64,000 nt of DNA, taken from Streptomyces sp. RerS4. Lineage in GTDB: Bacteria > Actinomycetota > Actinomycetes > Streptomycetales > Streptomycetaceae. Every line of letters begins with the position of its first letter. The first letter of the stretch is position 1. The notes under the pieces were generated by a model. That model searched no databases, had not been told where the DNA came from, and saw nothing but the letters and a program-made list of their open reading frames with translations. The position numbers were made by a program, and so were the translations under genes. The stretch lies in assembly GCF_023515955.1 (NCBI RefSeq), contig NZ_CP097322.1, positions 2,048,001 to 2,112,000 on the forward strand. The letters run 5' to 3'. Of this stretch, positions 37,558-46,350 are shown piece after piece.

Positions 37558-38799
37558 TTAGTTGTCGTCCTCGTCGATCAGAAAGCCCCGCATCGGCGAC
37601 GGCGCCTGCTGCATCGGCTGCGGCGCGGCCGGCCTCACCGGAGCCATCGGCTGCGTCATCGCCGGCGACATCTGCTGCTGGCCACCGTACGAGGGACCGC
37701 CACCCATCGGCGACGGGCCACCCATCGGCGACGGACCGCCCATGGACGGGCCACCCATCGAGTGCCCCATCGACCCGGCCGGAGCCATCGACGGAGACGG
37801 CGACGGCGGCAGCGCCGGACCGGCCGGCGTGCGCGGCGGGGCGAGCGAGTCGTCGGCCTGGGTCTCCAGCTGGCGCAGCTGCGACTCCAGGTAGGACTTC
37901 AGACGCGTACGGTACTCACGCTCGAAGCCCCGCAGGTCCTCGACCTTGCGCTCCAGCGTGGCGCGGGCGGACTCCAGCGAGCCCATCGCGACGCGGTGCT
38001 TCTCCTGCGCGTCCCGCTCCAGCGCGTCGGCCTTGGCGCGGGCGTCCCGCTCCAGGCCCTCGGCGCGGCTGCGCGCCTCGCCGACGATCTTGTTGGCCTC
38101 GGAGCGGGCCTCCGCGATCGCCTGGTCGGCGGTCTGCTGCGCGAGCGACAGGACGCGGGCGGCGCTGTCGCCACCGGGGCCCTGCTGCGGGAGCTGCGGC
38201 TGGCCCATCGGCTGCATCGGCTGGCCCATCGGCTGCATCTGCTGACCCATGGGCTGCATCTGCTGGCCCATCGGCTGGCCGAGCTGGTTCTGGCCACCCA
38301 TGGACTGCTGCTGCATGGGCTGCATCTGCTGACCCATGGGCTGCTGACCCATGGGCTGCTGGCCCATCTGCGGCTGGCCCATCGGGTTCTGGCCACCCAT
38401 GGACTGCTGCTGCATGGGGTTGCCCATCGGGCCGGGACCCTGCGGTCCGTGTCCGCCGGGGCCGGCGGGCAGCTGGGGCTGGCCGCCCGGCAGCTGCGGC
38501 GGTCCCATCTGCGGCTGCTGCTGCTGCGGCGGGCCGGATATGGCCGCGGGCACGGGAGCGCCGGGGCCGCGCTGGTCCTGGGGTTCGGGCTTGCGCATGT
38601 TCTGCTGCTGCTGGTTCTGCGCGGCGGCGCGCGTGGCGGCGGCCAGCTTCGCGCGCAGGTCCTCGTTCTCGCGCAGCAGACGCGTCAGCTCGGATTCGAC
38701 CTCGTCGAGGAAGGCATCGACCTCGTCCTCGTCATAGCCTTCTCGGAGGCGGACGGTCGTGAACTGCTTGTTCCGCACGTCCTCGGGGGTCAGCGGCAT
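37558..38799 (-). CDS. divIVA: DivIVA polar growth determinant (Wag31 family)
   Basis: DivIVA marks curved membrane at hyphal tips and recruits the polar growth machinery; it is essential in Streptomyces. The N-terminal lipid-binding domain is PLTPEDVRNKQFTTVRLREGYDEDEVDAFLDEVE (residues 2-35), followed by a coiled coil. Residues 60 to about 215 are an insert rich in Gln, Pro, Met and Gly with repeats of MGQQ and QPMG, then a second coiled coil (RVLSLAQQTADQAIAEARSEANKI onward), and a tail with SMGGPS repeats ending FLIDEDDN. The 413-residue length with a long insert is typical of Streptomyces rather than rod-shaped relatives. ATG at 38799. Confidence 0.96.
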   Translation of the reverse strand: MPLTPEDVRNKQFTTVRLREGYDEDEVDAFLDEVESELTRLLRENEDLRAKLAAATRAAAQNQQQQNMRKPEPQDQRGPGAPVPAAISGPPQQQQPQMGPPQLPGGQPQLPAGPGGHGPQGPGPMGNPMQQQSMGGQNPMGQPQMGQQPMGQQPMGQQMQPMQQQSMGGQNQLGQPMGQQMQPMGQQMQPMGQPMQPMGQPQLPQQGPGGDSAARVLSLAQQTADQAIAEARSEANKIVGEARSRAEGLERDARAKADALERDAQEKHRVAMGSLESARATLERKVEDLRGFEREYRTRLKSYLESQLRQLETQADDSLAPPRTPAGPALPPSPSPSMAPAGSMGHSMGGPSMGGPSPMGGPSPMGGGPSYGGQQQMSPAMTQPMAPVRPAAPQPMQQAPSPMRGFLIDEDDN

Positions 38800-38881
38800 G
38801 TCTTCTTCACCTCTACGTAGTCGTCGGCAGTCGGCAAGACCGTATCGGGACTGTCCCCGCGCCTGCGGGGAAGCACATCGT

Positions 38882-39178
38882 TCACACGCTTCTCGCAGCG
38901 GTGCTCACAAGACTGATGAGGATGTAAACGATGATCATCAGAACGAAGAAGGACAGGTCGAGTGCCACGCCCCCGAGACGCAACGGCGGGATGAACCGCC
39001 GAAGAAGCTTGAGCGGTGGATCGGTGACAGTGTAGGTGGCCTCCAGAACGACCACCATCGCCTTGCCGGGTGTCCATGAGCGGGCGAACTGGAACACGTA
39101 GTCCATGACCAGTCGGAAGATCAGGACGATCAGGAAGCACACCAGCACGATGTAGACCACTTGCAGTGCGATGCCCAT
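38882..39178 (-). CDS. ylmG: YggT family membrane protein (YlmG/SepG)
   Basis: A 98-residue YggT/YlmG protein with two hydrophobic parts: VVYIVLVCFLIVLIFRLVMDYVFQF near the N terminus and LDLSFFVLMIIVYILISLV at the C terminus. The linker holds the conserved TDPPLKLLRRFIPPLRLGG. In Streptomyces the homologue SepG affects FtsZ placement and nucleoid organisation in sporulation. Its place between sepF and divIVA is conserved. ATG at 39178, 60 bases after the sepF stop. Confidence 0.93.
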   Translation of the reverse strand: MGIALQVVYIVLVCFLIVLIFRLVMDYVFQFARSWTPGKAMVVVLEATYTVTDPPLKLLRRFIPPLRLGGVALDLSFFVLMIIVYILISLVSTAARSV

Positions 39179-39238
39179 CCCGCGCTTCCCTCTCCCCGTT
39201 TCCCGCTCTGTTCCCGGTCCCGTATCTGACGGATCGGT

Positions 39239-39856
39239 CTAGCTTTGGTTGAAGAACCCGCCCTCCGCGATGCGGGCCTTGTCCTCCGCCGTGACATCGA
39301 CGTTAGCAGGCGACAGCAGGAACACCTTCTGTGTCACGCGTTCAATGCTGCCGTGCAGACCGAAGACGAGGCCTGCGGCGAAGTCCACCAGACGCTTCGC
39401 GTCGGTGTCGTCCATCTCCGTGAGATTCATGATCACCGGAGTGCCCTCACGGAAGTGTTCCCCGATGGTACGGGCCTCGTTGTAGGTCCGGGGGTGCAGT
39501 GTCGTGATGCGGTACGGCTCCCGCTCGGAGACGACCTTGGGCATGATCACGGGGGCGTTCTTCTCCAGGTTGGTGCGGTCAGGTGTGATGGATGCCACGG
39601 GGGCAATTCGCGCCGGACGTCCGTTTTCTGACGGAATAGGGAGGGGTTCCCTCGGGGCCGGCGGCTGTACGACTCGTACCGGTTCGTCCGTTACGGGCGC
39701 TTGATGCACCGGCTGCTGTCGACGATCCCGCTCCCGGGGGCGCTCCGGCTCCGGCTCGGGCTCGAACTCGTCATCGGGGTCGTACCCCGGGTTGTCGTAC
39801 CGGTCGTCCTCCACGAGGCCGAGGTAGACCGCCATCTTGCGCATCGCGCCGGCCAT
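39239..39856 (-). CDS. sepF: Cell division protein SepF
   Basis: SepF tethers FtsZ to the membrane. The 205-residue protein starts [18 protein letters not shown], an amphipathic membrane-binding helix, followed by an acidic and proline-rich linker ([19 protein letters not shown]) and the C-terminal FtsZ-binding domain from about residue 105: [34 protein letters not shown] and [22 protein letters not shown] chose ATG at 39856; a longer frame to 39895 lacks support. Streptomyces has several SepF paralogues; this is the one in the ftsZ neighbourhood. Confidence 0.94.
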   Translation of the reverse strand: MAGAMRKMAVYLGLVEDDRYDNPGYDPDDEFEPEPEPERPRERDRRQQPVHQAPVTDEPVRVVQPPAPREPLPIPSENGRPARIAPVASITPDRTNLEKNAPVIMPKVVSEREPYRITTLHPRTYNEARTIGEHFREGTPVIMNLTEMDDTDAKRLVDFAAGLVFGLHGSIERVTQKVFLLSPANVDVTAEDKARIAEGGFFNQS

Positions 39857-40022
39857 TCTCCGAGTCCTCCGCTCTGTGGTGGATCGCCCTGTCACAGGTG
39901 TCGCCGCGTCAGCGAAGTCGCTGGGTCACCGAAGTCACCAACTGCCTGCGATCCACGTGGTCTGTCCGCTCATCTGCGGAAATGACCATATTTTCTGCTG
40001 TGGTCCGACTTTCTTCGCGACG

Positions 40023-40742
40023 TTACCCGAGCCGGGGTCTCGCGCCGAGTACCGCAGTGCCGACGCGTACATGTGTCGCACCCGCCCGCACCGCCTGTTC
40101 CAGGTCCCCGCTCATTCCGGCCGAGACCATCGTGGCAGCAGGATGGTCCGCGCGCAGGCCTGATGACAATTCCATCAACCGCTCGAAGGCGGCCTGTTCG
40201 CGTCCCGCGTAGGGACCCGACAGCGGGGCCACGGTCATGAGGCCGTCGATCCGCAGCCCCGGCGCGGCGGCCACGAGGTCCGCCAACTCCGGCAGCAGGT
40301 CGGGGGCCGCGCCGCCCCGTTCGCCCCGTTCGCCCGACTCGGCGTCGAGGGCGATCTGCACGAGGACCCCGAGTTCCCGGCCCCGGGCGGTGGCCGCCGC
40401 GGACAGCGCCGTCACCAGCTTGGGTCGGTCGACGGACTGCACGACCTGCGCGTATCCCGCCACGGAACGGACTTTGTTCGTCTGCAACTGACCCACGAAG
40501 TGCCAGCTGAGCGGCAGATCCGCGCAGGCCGCGGCCTTGGGGGCGGCGTCCTGGTCGCGGTTTTCCGCAACATGACGGACACCCAGGTCCGCCAGCAGGC
40601 GTACGTCACTCGCCGGGTAGGTCTTGGTGACCACGATGAGGGTCACCTCCTCCCGCCCCCGCCCCGCCGCGGCGCAGGCGGAGGAGATGCGCTCCTCCAC
40701 CGCCGCGAGGTTCTCGGCGAGCTCCGACTTACGGTCTGTCAT
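40023..40742 (-). CDS. yggS: PLP homeostasis protein (YggS/PROSC family)
   Basis: YggS binds pyridoxal phosphate and helps control its free level. The 239-residue single-domain barrel resembles the N-terminal domain of alanine racemase. The PLP lysine is in IVVTKTYPASDVRLL (about residue 40). Other conserved parts are HFVGQLQTNK, VQSVDRPKLVTAL, GLMTVAPL and SAGMSGDLEQAVRAGATHVRVGTAVLG. It follows pgeF by three bases in the ftsZ-pgeF-yggS-sepF series usual in actinobacteria. ATG at 40742. Confidence 0.94.
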   Translation of the reverse strand: MTDRKSELAENLAAVEERISSACAAAGRGREEVTLIVVTKTYPASDVRLLADLGVRHVAENRDQDAAPKAAACADLPLSWHFVGQLQTNKVRSVAGYAQVVQSVDRPKLVTALSAAATARGRELGVLVQIALDAESGERGERGGAAPDLLPELADLVAAAPGLRIDGLMTVAPLSGPYAGREQAAFERLMELSSGLRADHPAATMVSAGMSGDLEQAVRAGATHVRVGTAVLGARPRLG

Positions 40743-40745
40743 TCT

Positions 40746-41480
40746 CTAGCCCAACCAGACATATCCGGCAAGCCGCCCGGTCACCCGGTCGCGGCGGTAC
40801 GAGTAGTGGTCCCGCGACTCCAGTGTGCAGACCGGGGAACGGTGACGGTCCACCACCCCCGCCTCCGCCAACTGCGCGTGCACCCCGGCGACCACGTCGA
40901 CGGCCGGCGTCCCCCAGCTGGTCTGCGCCCAGGCGGCCGGTACCACTGCGGCGACGTCCTCGCGCATCTCGGCCGGCACCTCGTAGCACCGCCCGCAGAC
41001 GGCCGGTCCGGTACGGGCGACCATCCGCGCGGGGTCGGCCCCGAGCGCCACCATCGCCTCGACGGCGGCGGGTACGACCCCGGCGACCAGTCCGGGCCGC
41101 CCCGCGTGGGCGGCGCCGACCACCCCGGCGACGGGGTCGGCCAGCAGCACCGGCGTGCAGTCCGCGGTGAGCACGGCGAGGGCGAGCCCCCGACGGGCCG
41201 TCACCACCGCGTCCACCGAGGGGATCGGCCCGGCGTCGGCGGCCCAGGGGCCGTCCACCACCGCCACGTCCCGCCCGTGCACCTGGTTCATCCACACGAC
41301 GCGGGCCGGGTCGATGCCCAGCTCCCGCGCCGCGGCCCCCCGGTTCGCGCGAACGGCGGCCGGGTCGTCTCCGACCGCGCCGCCGAGATTGAGTTCCTCG
41401 TACGGAACGGCGCTCACCCCGCCCCACCGGTCGGTGAAGGCGAAGTGGGCGCCGTTCTCGTTGTGCTGGTCCAGCGTCAC
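40746..41480 (-). CDS. pgeF: YfiH/PgeF family protein (laccase domain)
   Basis: PgeF-type proteins were first called polyphenol oxidases; family members have purine nucleoside phosphorylase/deaminase activity, and E. coli PgeF corrects a peptidoglycan editing defect. The 244-residue protein has the metal-binding set: [38 protein letters not shown] and [12 protein letters not shown]. It starts with GTG at 41480, overlapping the ftsZ stop as GTGA, so it is coupled to ftsZ. The usual HAGW is HAGR here, a small variation. Confidence 0.92.
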   Translation of the reverse strand: MTLDQHNENGAHFAFTDRWGGVSAVPYEELNLGGAVGDDPAAVRANRGAAARELGIDPARVVWMNQVHGRDVAVVDGPWAADAGPIPSVDAVVTARRGLALAVLTADCTPVLLADPVAGVVGAAHAGRPGLVAGVVPAAVEAMVALGADPARMVARTGPAVCGRCYEVPAEMREDVAAVVPAAWAQTSWGTPAVDVVAGVHAQLAEAGVVDRHRSPVCTLESRDHYSYRRDRVTGRLAGYVWLG

Positions 41481-42679
41481 TTCAAGAAGTCCGGAACGTC
41501 CAGTTCCTCGGCCGGGCTGTCCTGGTACGGCCGGGCCGTCGGGACCTGCGGCGCGGGGGGCGCGGTCTCGACCGGGATCTCCGCGGGAGCCGGGGGCTCC
41601 TCGCGCGGGGTGACGGTGCCGAGTCCGCCGAAGGCCGGGCGGACCGGCTCCGGGGCGCGCACCGGAGCCGGGGCCGGCTCCTCGCGCTTGGTGGACGCGG
41701 CGCCGATGACGTTGTCCCGGCGGGCCGGGGGCTGGCCGCCGTCGAAGCCGGCGGCGATGACGGTGACGCGTACCTCGTCGCCCAGCGCGTCGTCGATGAC
41801 GGCGCCGAAGATGATGTTCGCCTCGGGGTGCGCGGCCTCGCTCACCAGCTGCGCGGCCTCGTTGATCTCGAAGAGACCGAGGTCCGAGCCGCCGGAGATG
41901 GAGAGCAGGACGCCCCGGGCGCCGTCGATGGACGCCTCCAGCAGCGGGGAGGAGATGGCCATCTCGGCGGCGGCCACCGCGCGGTCGTCGCCGCGGGCCG
42001 AGCCGATGCCCATCAGGGCCGAGCCGGCTTCGGACATCACGGACTTGACGTCGGCGAAGTCCAGGTTGATCAGACCCGGGGTGGTGATGAGGTCGGTGAT
42101 GCCCTGGACGCCCGACAGCAGGACCTGGTCGGCCGACTTGAAGGCGTCGAGGACCGAGACCTGCCGGTCCGAGATGGACAGCAGTCGGTCGTTGGGGATG
42201 ACGATGAGGGTGTCGACCTCTTCGCGGAGTTCGGCGATGCCGTCCTCCGCCTGGTTCGCGCGACGGCGGCCCTCGAAGGTGAACGGCCGGGTGACCACAC
42301 CGATCGTCAGGGCGCCGAGCGAACGCGCGATGTTGGCGACGACGGGCGCGCCGCCGGTACCGGTGCCACCGCCCTCACCGGCGGTGACGAAGACCATGTC
42401 GGCCCCCTTGAGGACCTCCTCGATCTCCTCGCGGTGGTCCTCTGCCGCCTTGCGACCGACGGCCGGGTTCGCTCCGGCGCCGAGGCCCCGGGTCAGTTCC
42501 CGGCCGACGTCGAGCTTGACGTCGGCGTCGCTCATCAACAGCGCCTGGGCGTCCGTGTTGATGGCGATGAACTCGACGCCCTTGAGACCGACCTCGATCA
42601 TTCGGTTGATGGCATTGACACCACCGCCGCCGACACCGATGACCTTGATGACTGCGAGGTAGTTCTGCGGTGCTGCCAC
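41477..42679 (-). CDS. ftsZ: Cell division protein FtsZ
   Basis: FtsZ is the tubulin homologue that forms the Z ring and, in Streptomyces, the ladders that divide aerial hyphae into spores. The 400-residue protein starts [20 protein letters not shown] and shows the tubulin signature [18 protein letters not shown] near residue 105, followed by the T7-type [12 protein letters not shown]. After residue 310 there is a disordered linker and the conserved C-terminal peptide ELDVPDFLK, which binds SepF and other partners. Upstream is a 279-base region that in Streptomyces holds several ftsZ promoters. Confidence 0.98.
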   Translation of the reverse strand: MAAPQNYLAVIKVIGVGGGGVNAINRMIEVGLKGVEFIAINTDAQALLMSDADVKLDVGRELTRGLGAGANPAVGRKAAEDHREEIEEVLKGADMVFVTAGEGGGTGTGGAPVVANIARSLGALTIGVVTRPFTFEGRRRANQAEDGIAELREEVDTLIVIPNDRLLSISDRQVSVLDAFKSADQVLLSGVQGITDLITTPGLINLDFADVKSVMSEAGSALMGIGSARGDDRAVAAAEMAISSPLLEASIDGARGVLLSISGGSDLGLFEINEAAQLVSEAAHPEANIIFGAVIDDALGDEVRVTVIAAGFDGGQPPARRDNVIGAASTKREEPAPAPVRAPEPVRPAFGGLGTVTPREEPPAPAEIPVETAPPAPQVPTARPYQDSPAEELDVPDFLK

Positions 42680-42958
42680 GTCGAAGGCCTCTCGCCTCGA
42701 GTTACGTGTCGCCGCCTCGCGGGCCTGCGTTGCGACGACTGATGCCGAAAATGGGACGGTCCGTACGCGCCGACCCGAACCCTCACCCTGAAGTTTAGGG
42801 TTAGGGGTATGTCTGTTCCATGGACTCTTCCGAACAGGACACTAAGTCGACAAGTAGCGCGTGTTCAACGAACACGCCGAACCTCCCGTTTTTCTTTTCA
42901 CCCTATGTGATCACCCGTATCGGTGGCCAACCAGGGTGCGTCGGTGTTGGACCGGACG
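42680..42958 (-). promoter_or_regulatory. ftsQ-ftsZ intergenic region with ftsZ promoters
   Basis: This gap is known in Streptomyces to carry several ftsZ promoters, one induced in sporulation. Visible here: a perfect 8-base inverted repeat GCGTGTTC-AAC-GAACACGC at 42859-42877; GACAC at 42838-42842, the core of the WhiA binding motif (ftsZ is a WhiA target in S. venezuelae); and an imperfect inverted repeat of ACCCT units with AGGGT units at 42778-42807, in the leader. I could not place individual promoters with confidence. Confidence 0.6.
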
Positions 42959-43798
42959 TCAACTCCCGGACACCGCAGGGGCGGTAGGGACGCTCACGTC
43001 GAAGTGGTCGGCGTCCGGCGCGGCTTTCAACAAAGCGGTCAACGCCCGCCCCTTCGCGTCTCCCAGTTCACCGCTCCCCCACACCACCGTGCGGCCCTTC
43101 GTCAGCTCCAGTACGACCGAATCGTACGAGCCCACCTTGACCTGCAAGGTCTCCTTGGCGATGGCCTCGGGCAGGGCGCCGGCGATGCCGACCGCCTCGC
43201 GCAGCAGCCGCGCCTCGTCGAAGCGGCGGGCGCTCGGCGAGTGCTCCGCGCTCAATTCGAGGACGGGGACGCCGGCCGGTGCTTTCGCCACCGTGTCGAA
43301 TCGCACACCCGATGCGTCCACTTCGATGAAGTCCGCGTCCTTCCTGATGAGCAGGACCGGTTTGCGTTCCGTCACTTTCAGCCCGATTCCGTGCGGCCAG
43401 GACCGCACGACATCGACCGAATCGATGCGGGGCAGTCGGCCCCGCAACCGGCTCGCGATCTCCTCGGTGTCGACGCCCACCATGGGTGCGCCGACGGGCA
43501 CGGCCGCGGCGGTGAGGATCTGCTCGGGGGTGAGCACCTCGGTGCCGGAGGTCGTGACCTTCTCGACGCGGAGCCAGGAGGAACCGTAGAACACCCAGGT
43601 GCCGCCGGCGGCGAGCAGCACGGCGGCGGCCAGGACGGCCAGGACGAGGATCCGGCGCGAGCGGACGCCGCCGGGTCCCCGCGGGCCGGAGCGCTTGGCC
43701 GGCTTGGGGGGTTTGGGTGCCTTGGGGGTACCCGGACCCCCGTTCCCCCGGCCCGCGTTGCCGGGCGTGCCGCGCCTCGCCGTCGTCGCTCCGGCCAC
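42959..43798 (-). CDS. ftsQ: Cell division protein FtsQ
   Basis: FtsQ is a bitopic membrane protein linking early and late divisome proteins. The 279-residue protein has a basic, proline/glycine-rich cytoplasmic start, a helix RILVLAVLAAAVLLAAGGTWVFYG at about 46-70, then the POTRA domain (LRVEKVTTSGTEVLTPEQIL to RLPRIDSVDVVRSWPHGIG) and the FtsQ beta domain (LKVTERKPVLLIRKDADF). GTG start at 43798. It lies 22 bases after murG and precedes the ftsZ promoters. Confidence 0.95.
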   Translation of the reverse strand: MAGATTARRGTPGNAGRGNGGPGTPKAPKPPKPAKRSGPRGPGGVRSRRILVLAVLAAAVLLAAGGTWVFYGSSWLRVEKVTTSGTEVLTPEQILTAAAVPVGAPMVGVDTEEIASRLRGRLPRIDSVDVVRSWPHGIGLKVTERKPVLLIRKDADFIEVDASGVRFDTVAKAPAGVPVLELSAEHSPSARRFDEARLLREAVGIAGALPEAIAKETLQVKVGSYDSVVLELTKGRTVVWGSGELGDAKGRALTALLKAAPDADHFDVSVPTAPAVSGS

Positions 43799-43820
43799 CT
43801 GTGCCTCCTGGGTCTGTGCT

Positions 43821-44915
43821 CTAGCGGGCCCTGTTCGCCGCGATCGCCTCGTGGACCAGGCCGACGAGCAGCTCGTCGGCGTCCCGGCGGCCGAACTCGG
43901 AGGCCGCGCGGGACATCTCGTACAGGCGGTGCGGGTCGGACAGCACCGGCATGACCTGGCCGAGCACCCACTCGGGCGTCAGTTCCGCGTCGTCGACGAG
44001 GAGGCCGCCGCCAGCCTTGACCACCGGCTGGGCGTTGAGCCGCTGTTCGCCGTTGCCGATGGGCAGCGGTACGTAGGCGGCCGGCAGTCCGACGGCGGAG
44101 AGTTCGGCGACGGTCATCGCGCCCGCGCGGCACAGCATCATGTCGGCGGCGGCGTACGCGAGGTCCATCCGGTCCACGTACGGTACCGGGACGTACGGCG
44201 GCATCCCGGGCATGTTGTCGACACGCGGCAGTTCGTTCTTGGGGCCGACGGCGTGCAGGATCTGGATCCCGGAGCGCTGGAGGGTCGGGGCGACCTGCTG
44301 GATCGTCTCGTTGAGCCGGCGGGCGCCCTGCGAGCCGCCGGAGACCAGCAGCGTCGGCAGGTTGGGGTCGAGGCCGAAGGCGGCGCGGGCCTCGGGGCGC
44401 ACGGCGGCCCGGTCGAGGGTGGAGATCGAGCGGCGCAGCGGGATGCCGACGTAGCGGGCCCCGCGCAGCTTGCTGTCCGGGGTGGACACCGCTACGGCGT
44501 GCGCGTAGCGGGAGCCGATCTTGTTGGCCAGTCCGGGCCGGGCGTTGGCCTCGTGGACGATGATCGGCACCCCGAGGCGCTTGGCGGCGAGGTAGCCGGG
44601 CAGGGCCACGTAGCCGCCGAAGCCGACGACGCAGTCGGCCTTGGTGCGTACGAGGATCTCCTCGGCGGCCTTGATGGTGCCGCGCAGGCGTCCGGGGACG
44701 GTGATCAGCTCGGGCGTGGGCTTGCGGGGCAGCGGCACGGCGGGGATCAGCCCCAGCTCGTAGCCGCGCTCCGGTACCAGGCGGGTCTCAAGGCCTCGTT
44801 CCGTGCCGAGGGCGGTGATGCCCACGGTCGGGTCCTGCCTGCGCAGGGCGTCCGCGAGGGCGAGCGCCGGCTCGATGTGGCCGGCGGTCCCCCCACCGGC
44901 GAGTACGACATGCAC
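43821..44915 (-). CDS. murG: UDP-GlcNAc lipid I transferase
   Basis: MurG adds GlcNAc to lipid I to give lipid II on the inner face of the membrane. The 364-residue GT-B protein begins [24 protein letters not shown], the conserved glycine-rich loop, and has [32 protein letters not shown] and the C-domain [12 protein letters not shown] with [18 protein letters not shown] for UDP-GlcNAc binding. Starts with GTG at 44915, six bases after ftsW. The enzyme acts with MraY, encoded nearby. Confidence 0.97.
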   Translation of the reverse strand: MHVVLAGGGTAGHIEPALALADALRRQDPTVGITALGTERGLETRLVPERGYELGLIPAVPLPRKPTPELITVPGRLRGTIKAAEEILVRTKADCVVGFGGYVALPGYLAAKRLGVPIIVHEANARPGLANKIGSRYAHAVAVSTPDSKLRGARYVGIPLRRSISTLDRAAVRPEARAAFGLDPNLPTLLVSGGSQGARRLNETIQQVAPTLQRSGIQILHAVGPKNELPRVDNMPGMPPYVPVPYVDRMDLAYAAADMMLCRAGAMTVAELSAVGLPAAYVPLPIGNGEQRLNAQPVVKAGGGLLVDDAELTPEWVLGQVMPVLSDPHRLYEMSRAASEFGRRDADELLVGLVHEAIAANRAR

Positions 44916-44921
44916 CGAAAT

Positions 44922-46283
44922 TCACCGCTCTCCGGACGGACGCCTCTTGACGCGCCGTCTCATCGACTTCCATATGGGCCCGTTCCGCAGCCGACCGGAT
45001 CTCGGTCGGCGCATCGCGAGCGCCGCTCGCGCCGCCGGCTCCTCCCGCGCGAAGGCGATGAGCAGTCCGACCGCGAACATGGTCGGCAGCAGGGCGGACC
45101 CCCCGTAGGAGAACAGCGGGAGGGGAACCCCTGCGATCGGCAGCAGACCGAGGACCGCACCGATGTTGATCACGGCCTGGGCCGTGATCCAGGTGGTCAC
45201 GCCTCCCGCGGCATACCGTACGAAGGAGTCCTCCGTGCGTCCGGCCACGCGGATACCCGCATAGCCTAGAGCCGCGAACAGGGCGAGGACCGACAGCGTC
45301 CCCGCCAGACCCAGTTCCTCACCGGTGATGGCGAAGATGAAGTCTGTGTGCGCTTCGGGCAGTTGCCCCCATTTTTCCATACTGGCACCCAGCCCGGATC
45401 CGAACCATCCGCCGGAGGCGAGGGCGTAGATCCCGTGCACGGCCTGCCAGCAAAGGTCGTTCTTGCCCGGTTCTGTCGCTCCGAGGCAGGCGAGTCGATC
45501 CATGCGGTGCGGGCTGGTCTTGATCAGAAGTGCGACGATCACACCGGCGAAGAGCAACACGCCCACGAACATCCTCGTCGGCGCGCCCGCGAGCCACAAC
45601 AGCCCGAAGAGGACGGCCCCGAGGATCATCGCGGTGCCCATGTCCCCGCCGAGCATGATCAGGCCGAGCAGCAGGAAGGCCACCGGGACCAGCGGCACCA
45701 GCAGGTGCTTCCACTGGCTCAGCAGGCCCTTGTCGCCCTTGCGGGCCAGCAGGTCGGCACCCCACAGGATCAGGGCCAGTTTGCCGAACTCGCTGGGCTG
45801 GAGCATGAACGGACCGCCAAGGGAGATCCAATTCTGGTTGCCGTTGATCGAGACCCCTATCCCGGGGACCTGGACCAGCACCATCAGGAACAGCGTGCCC
45901 GCGAGGACCGGGTAGGACAGCGCCCGGTGGAGTTTGACCGGCATGCGGGAGGCCGCGAACAGCAGGACGCCGCCGATGAGGGCGGCCACGAACTGCTTCT
46001 TGAAGAAGTACGCGTCCCCGAGGCCCAGCTGGAGCGCCTTGATCATGGACGCCGAGTAGACCATCACCAGGCCGAGCACGGTGATGAGCAACGAGCTGCC
46101 GAGAATCAGGTAATACGCGGTGAGGGGGCGGTCCCAGGCCCGGCGCACCTGCCGCTGCGTACGCCGCAACCGCTCCAGCGGCCCGCCCCGTACGGGACGC
46201 TTCCCCGGGGCGGGCGGGCGCGGGCGGCCCCGCGGTCGCACCGCGGACGGCCGCCTGCCCGGCAGCACCTGCTTGGCCGGCAT
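44922..46283 (-). CDS. ftsW: Septal peptidoglycan polymerase FtsW
   Basis: FtsW is the SEDS glycosyltransferase that polymerises lipid II at the septum with FtsI. The 453-residue protein has a 55-residue arginine/proline-rich cytoplasmic start and about ten helices. SEDS landmarks are INGNQNWISLGGPFMLQPSEFGKLALI, PEAHTDFIFAITGEELGL with the likely catalytic aspartate, and LPLFSYGGSALLPTMFAVGLL. ATG at 46283; the longer frame to 46439 enters murD. Its C-terminal tail is basic (MRRRVKRRPSGER). It lies 67 bases after murD and 6 before murG. Confidence 0.95.
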   Translation of the reverse strand: MPAKQVLPGRRPSAVRPRGRPRPPAPGKRPVRGGPLERLRRTQRQVRRAWDRPLTAYYLILGSSLLITVLGLVMVYSASMIKALQLGLGDAYFFKKQFVAALIGGVLLFAASRMPVKLHRALSYPVLAGTLFLMVLVQVPGIGVSINGNQNWISLGGPFMLQPSEFGKLALILWGADLLARKGDKGLLSQWKHLLVPLVPVAFLLLGLIMLGGDMGTAMILGAVLFGLLWLAGAPTRMFVGVLLFAGVIVALLIKTSPHRMDRLACLGATEPGKNDLCWQAVHGIYALASGGWFGSGLGASMEKWGQLPEAHTDFIFAITGEELGLAGTLSVLALFAALGYAGIRVAGRTEDSFVRYAAGGVTTWITAQAVINIGAVLGLLPIAGVPLPLFSYGGSALLPTMFAVGLLIAFAREEPAARAALAMRRPRSGRLRNGPIWKSMRRRVKRRPSGER

Positions 46284-46350
46284 CTGTGATCTTCCCCTCC
46301 ACTCGTGCGAGGCGAGCAGCCGGGTCGGGGAGGGAACCCCCTGGATCGAC

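Noticed and set aside
37558..38799. Repetitive DNA in divIVA as a possible CRISPR or satellite
   Set aside because: The repeats are codon repeats of a low-complexity protein segment, with no spacer structure.
41827..42742. 304-codon frame opposite ftsZ
   Set aside because: Shadow of ftsZ.
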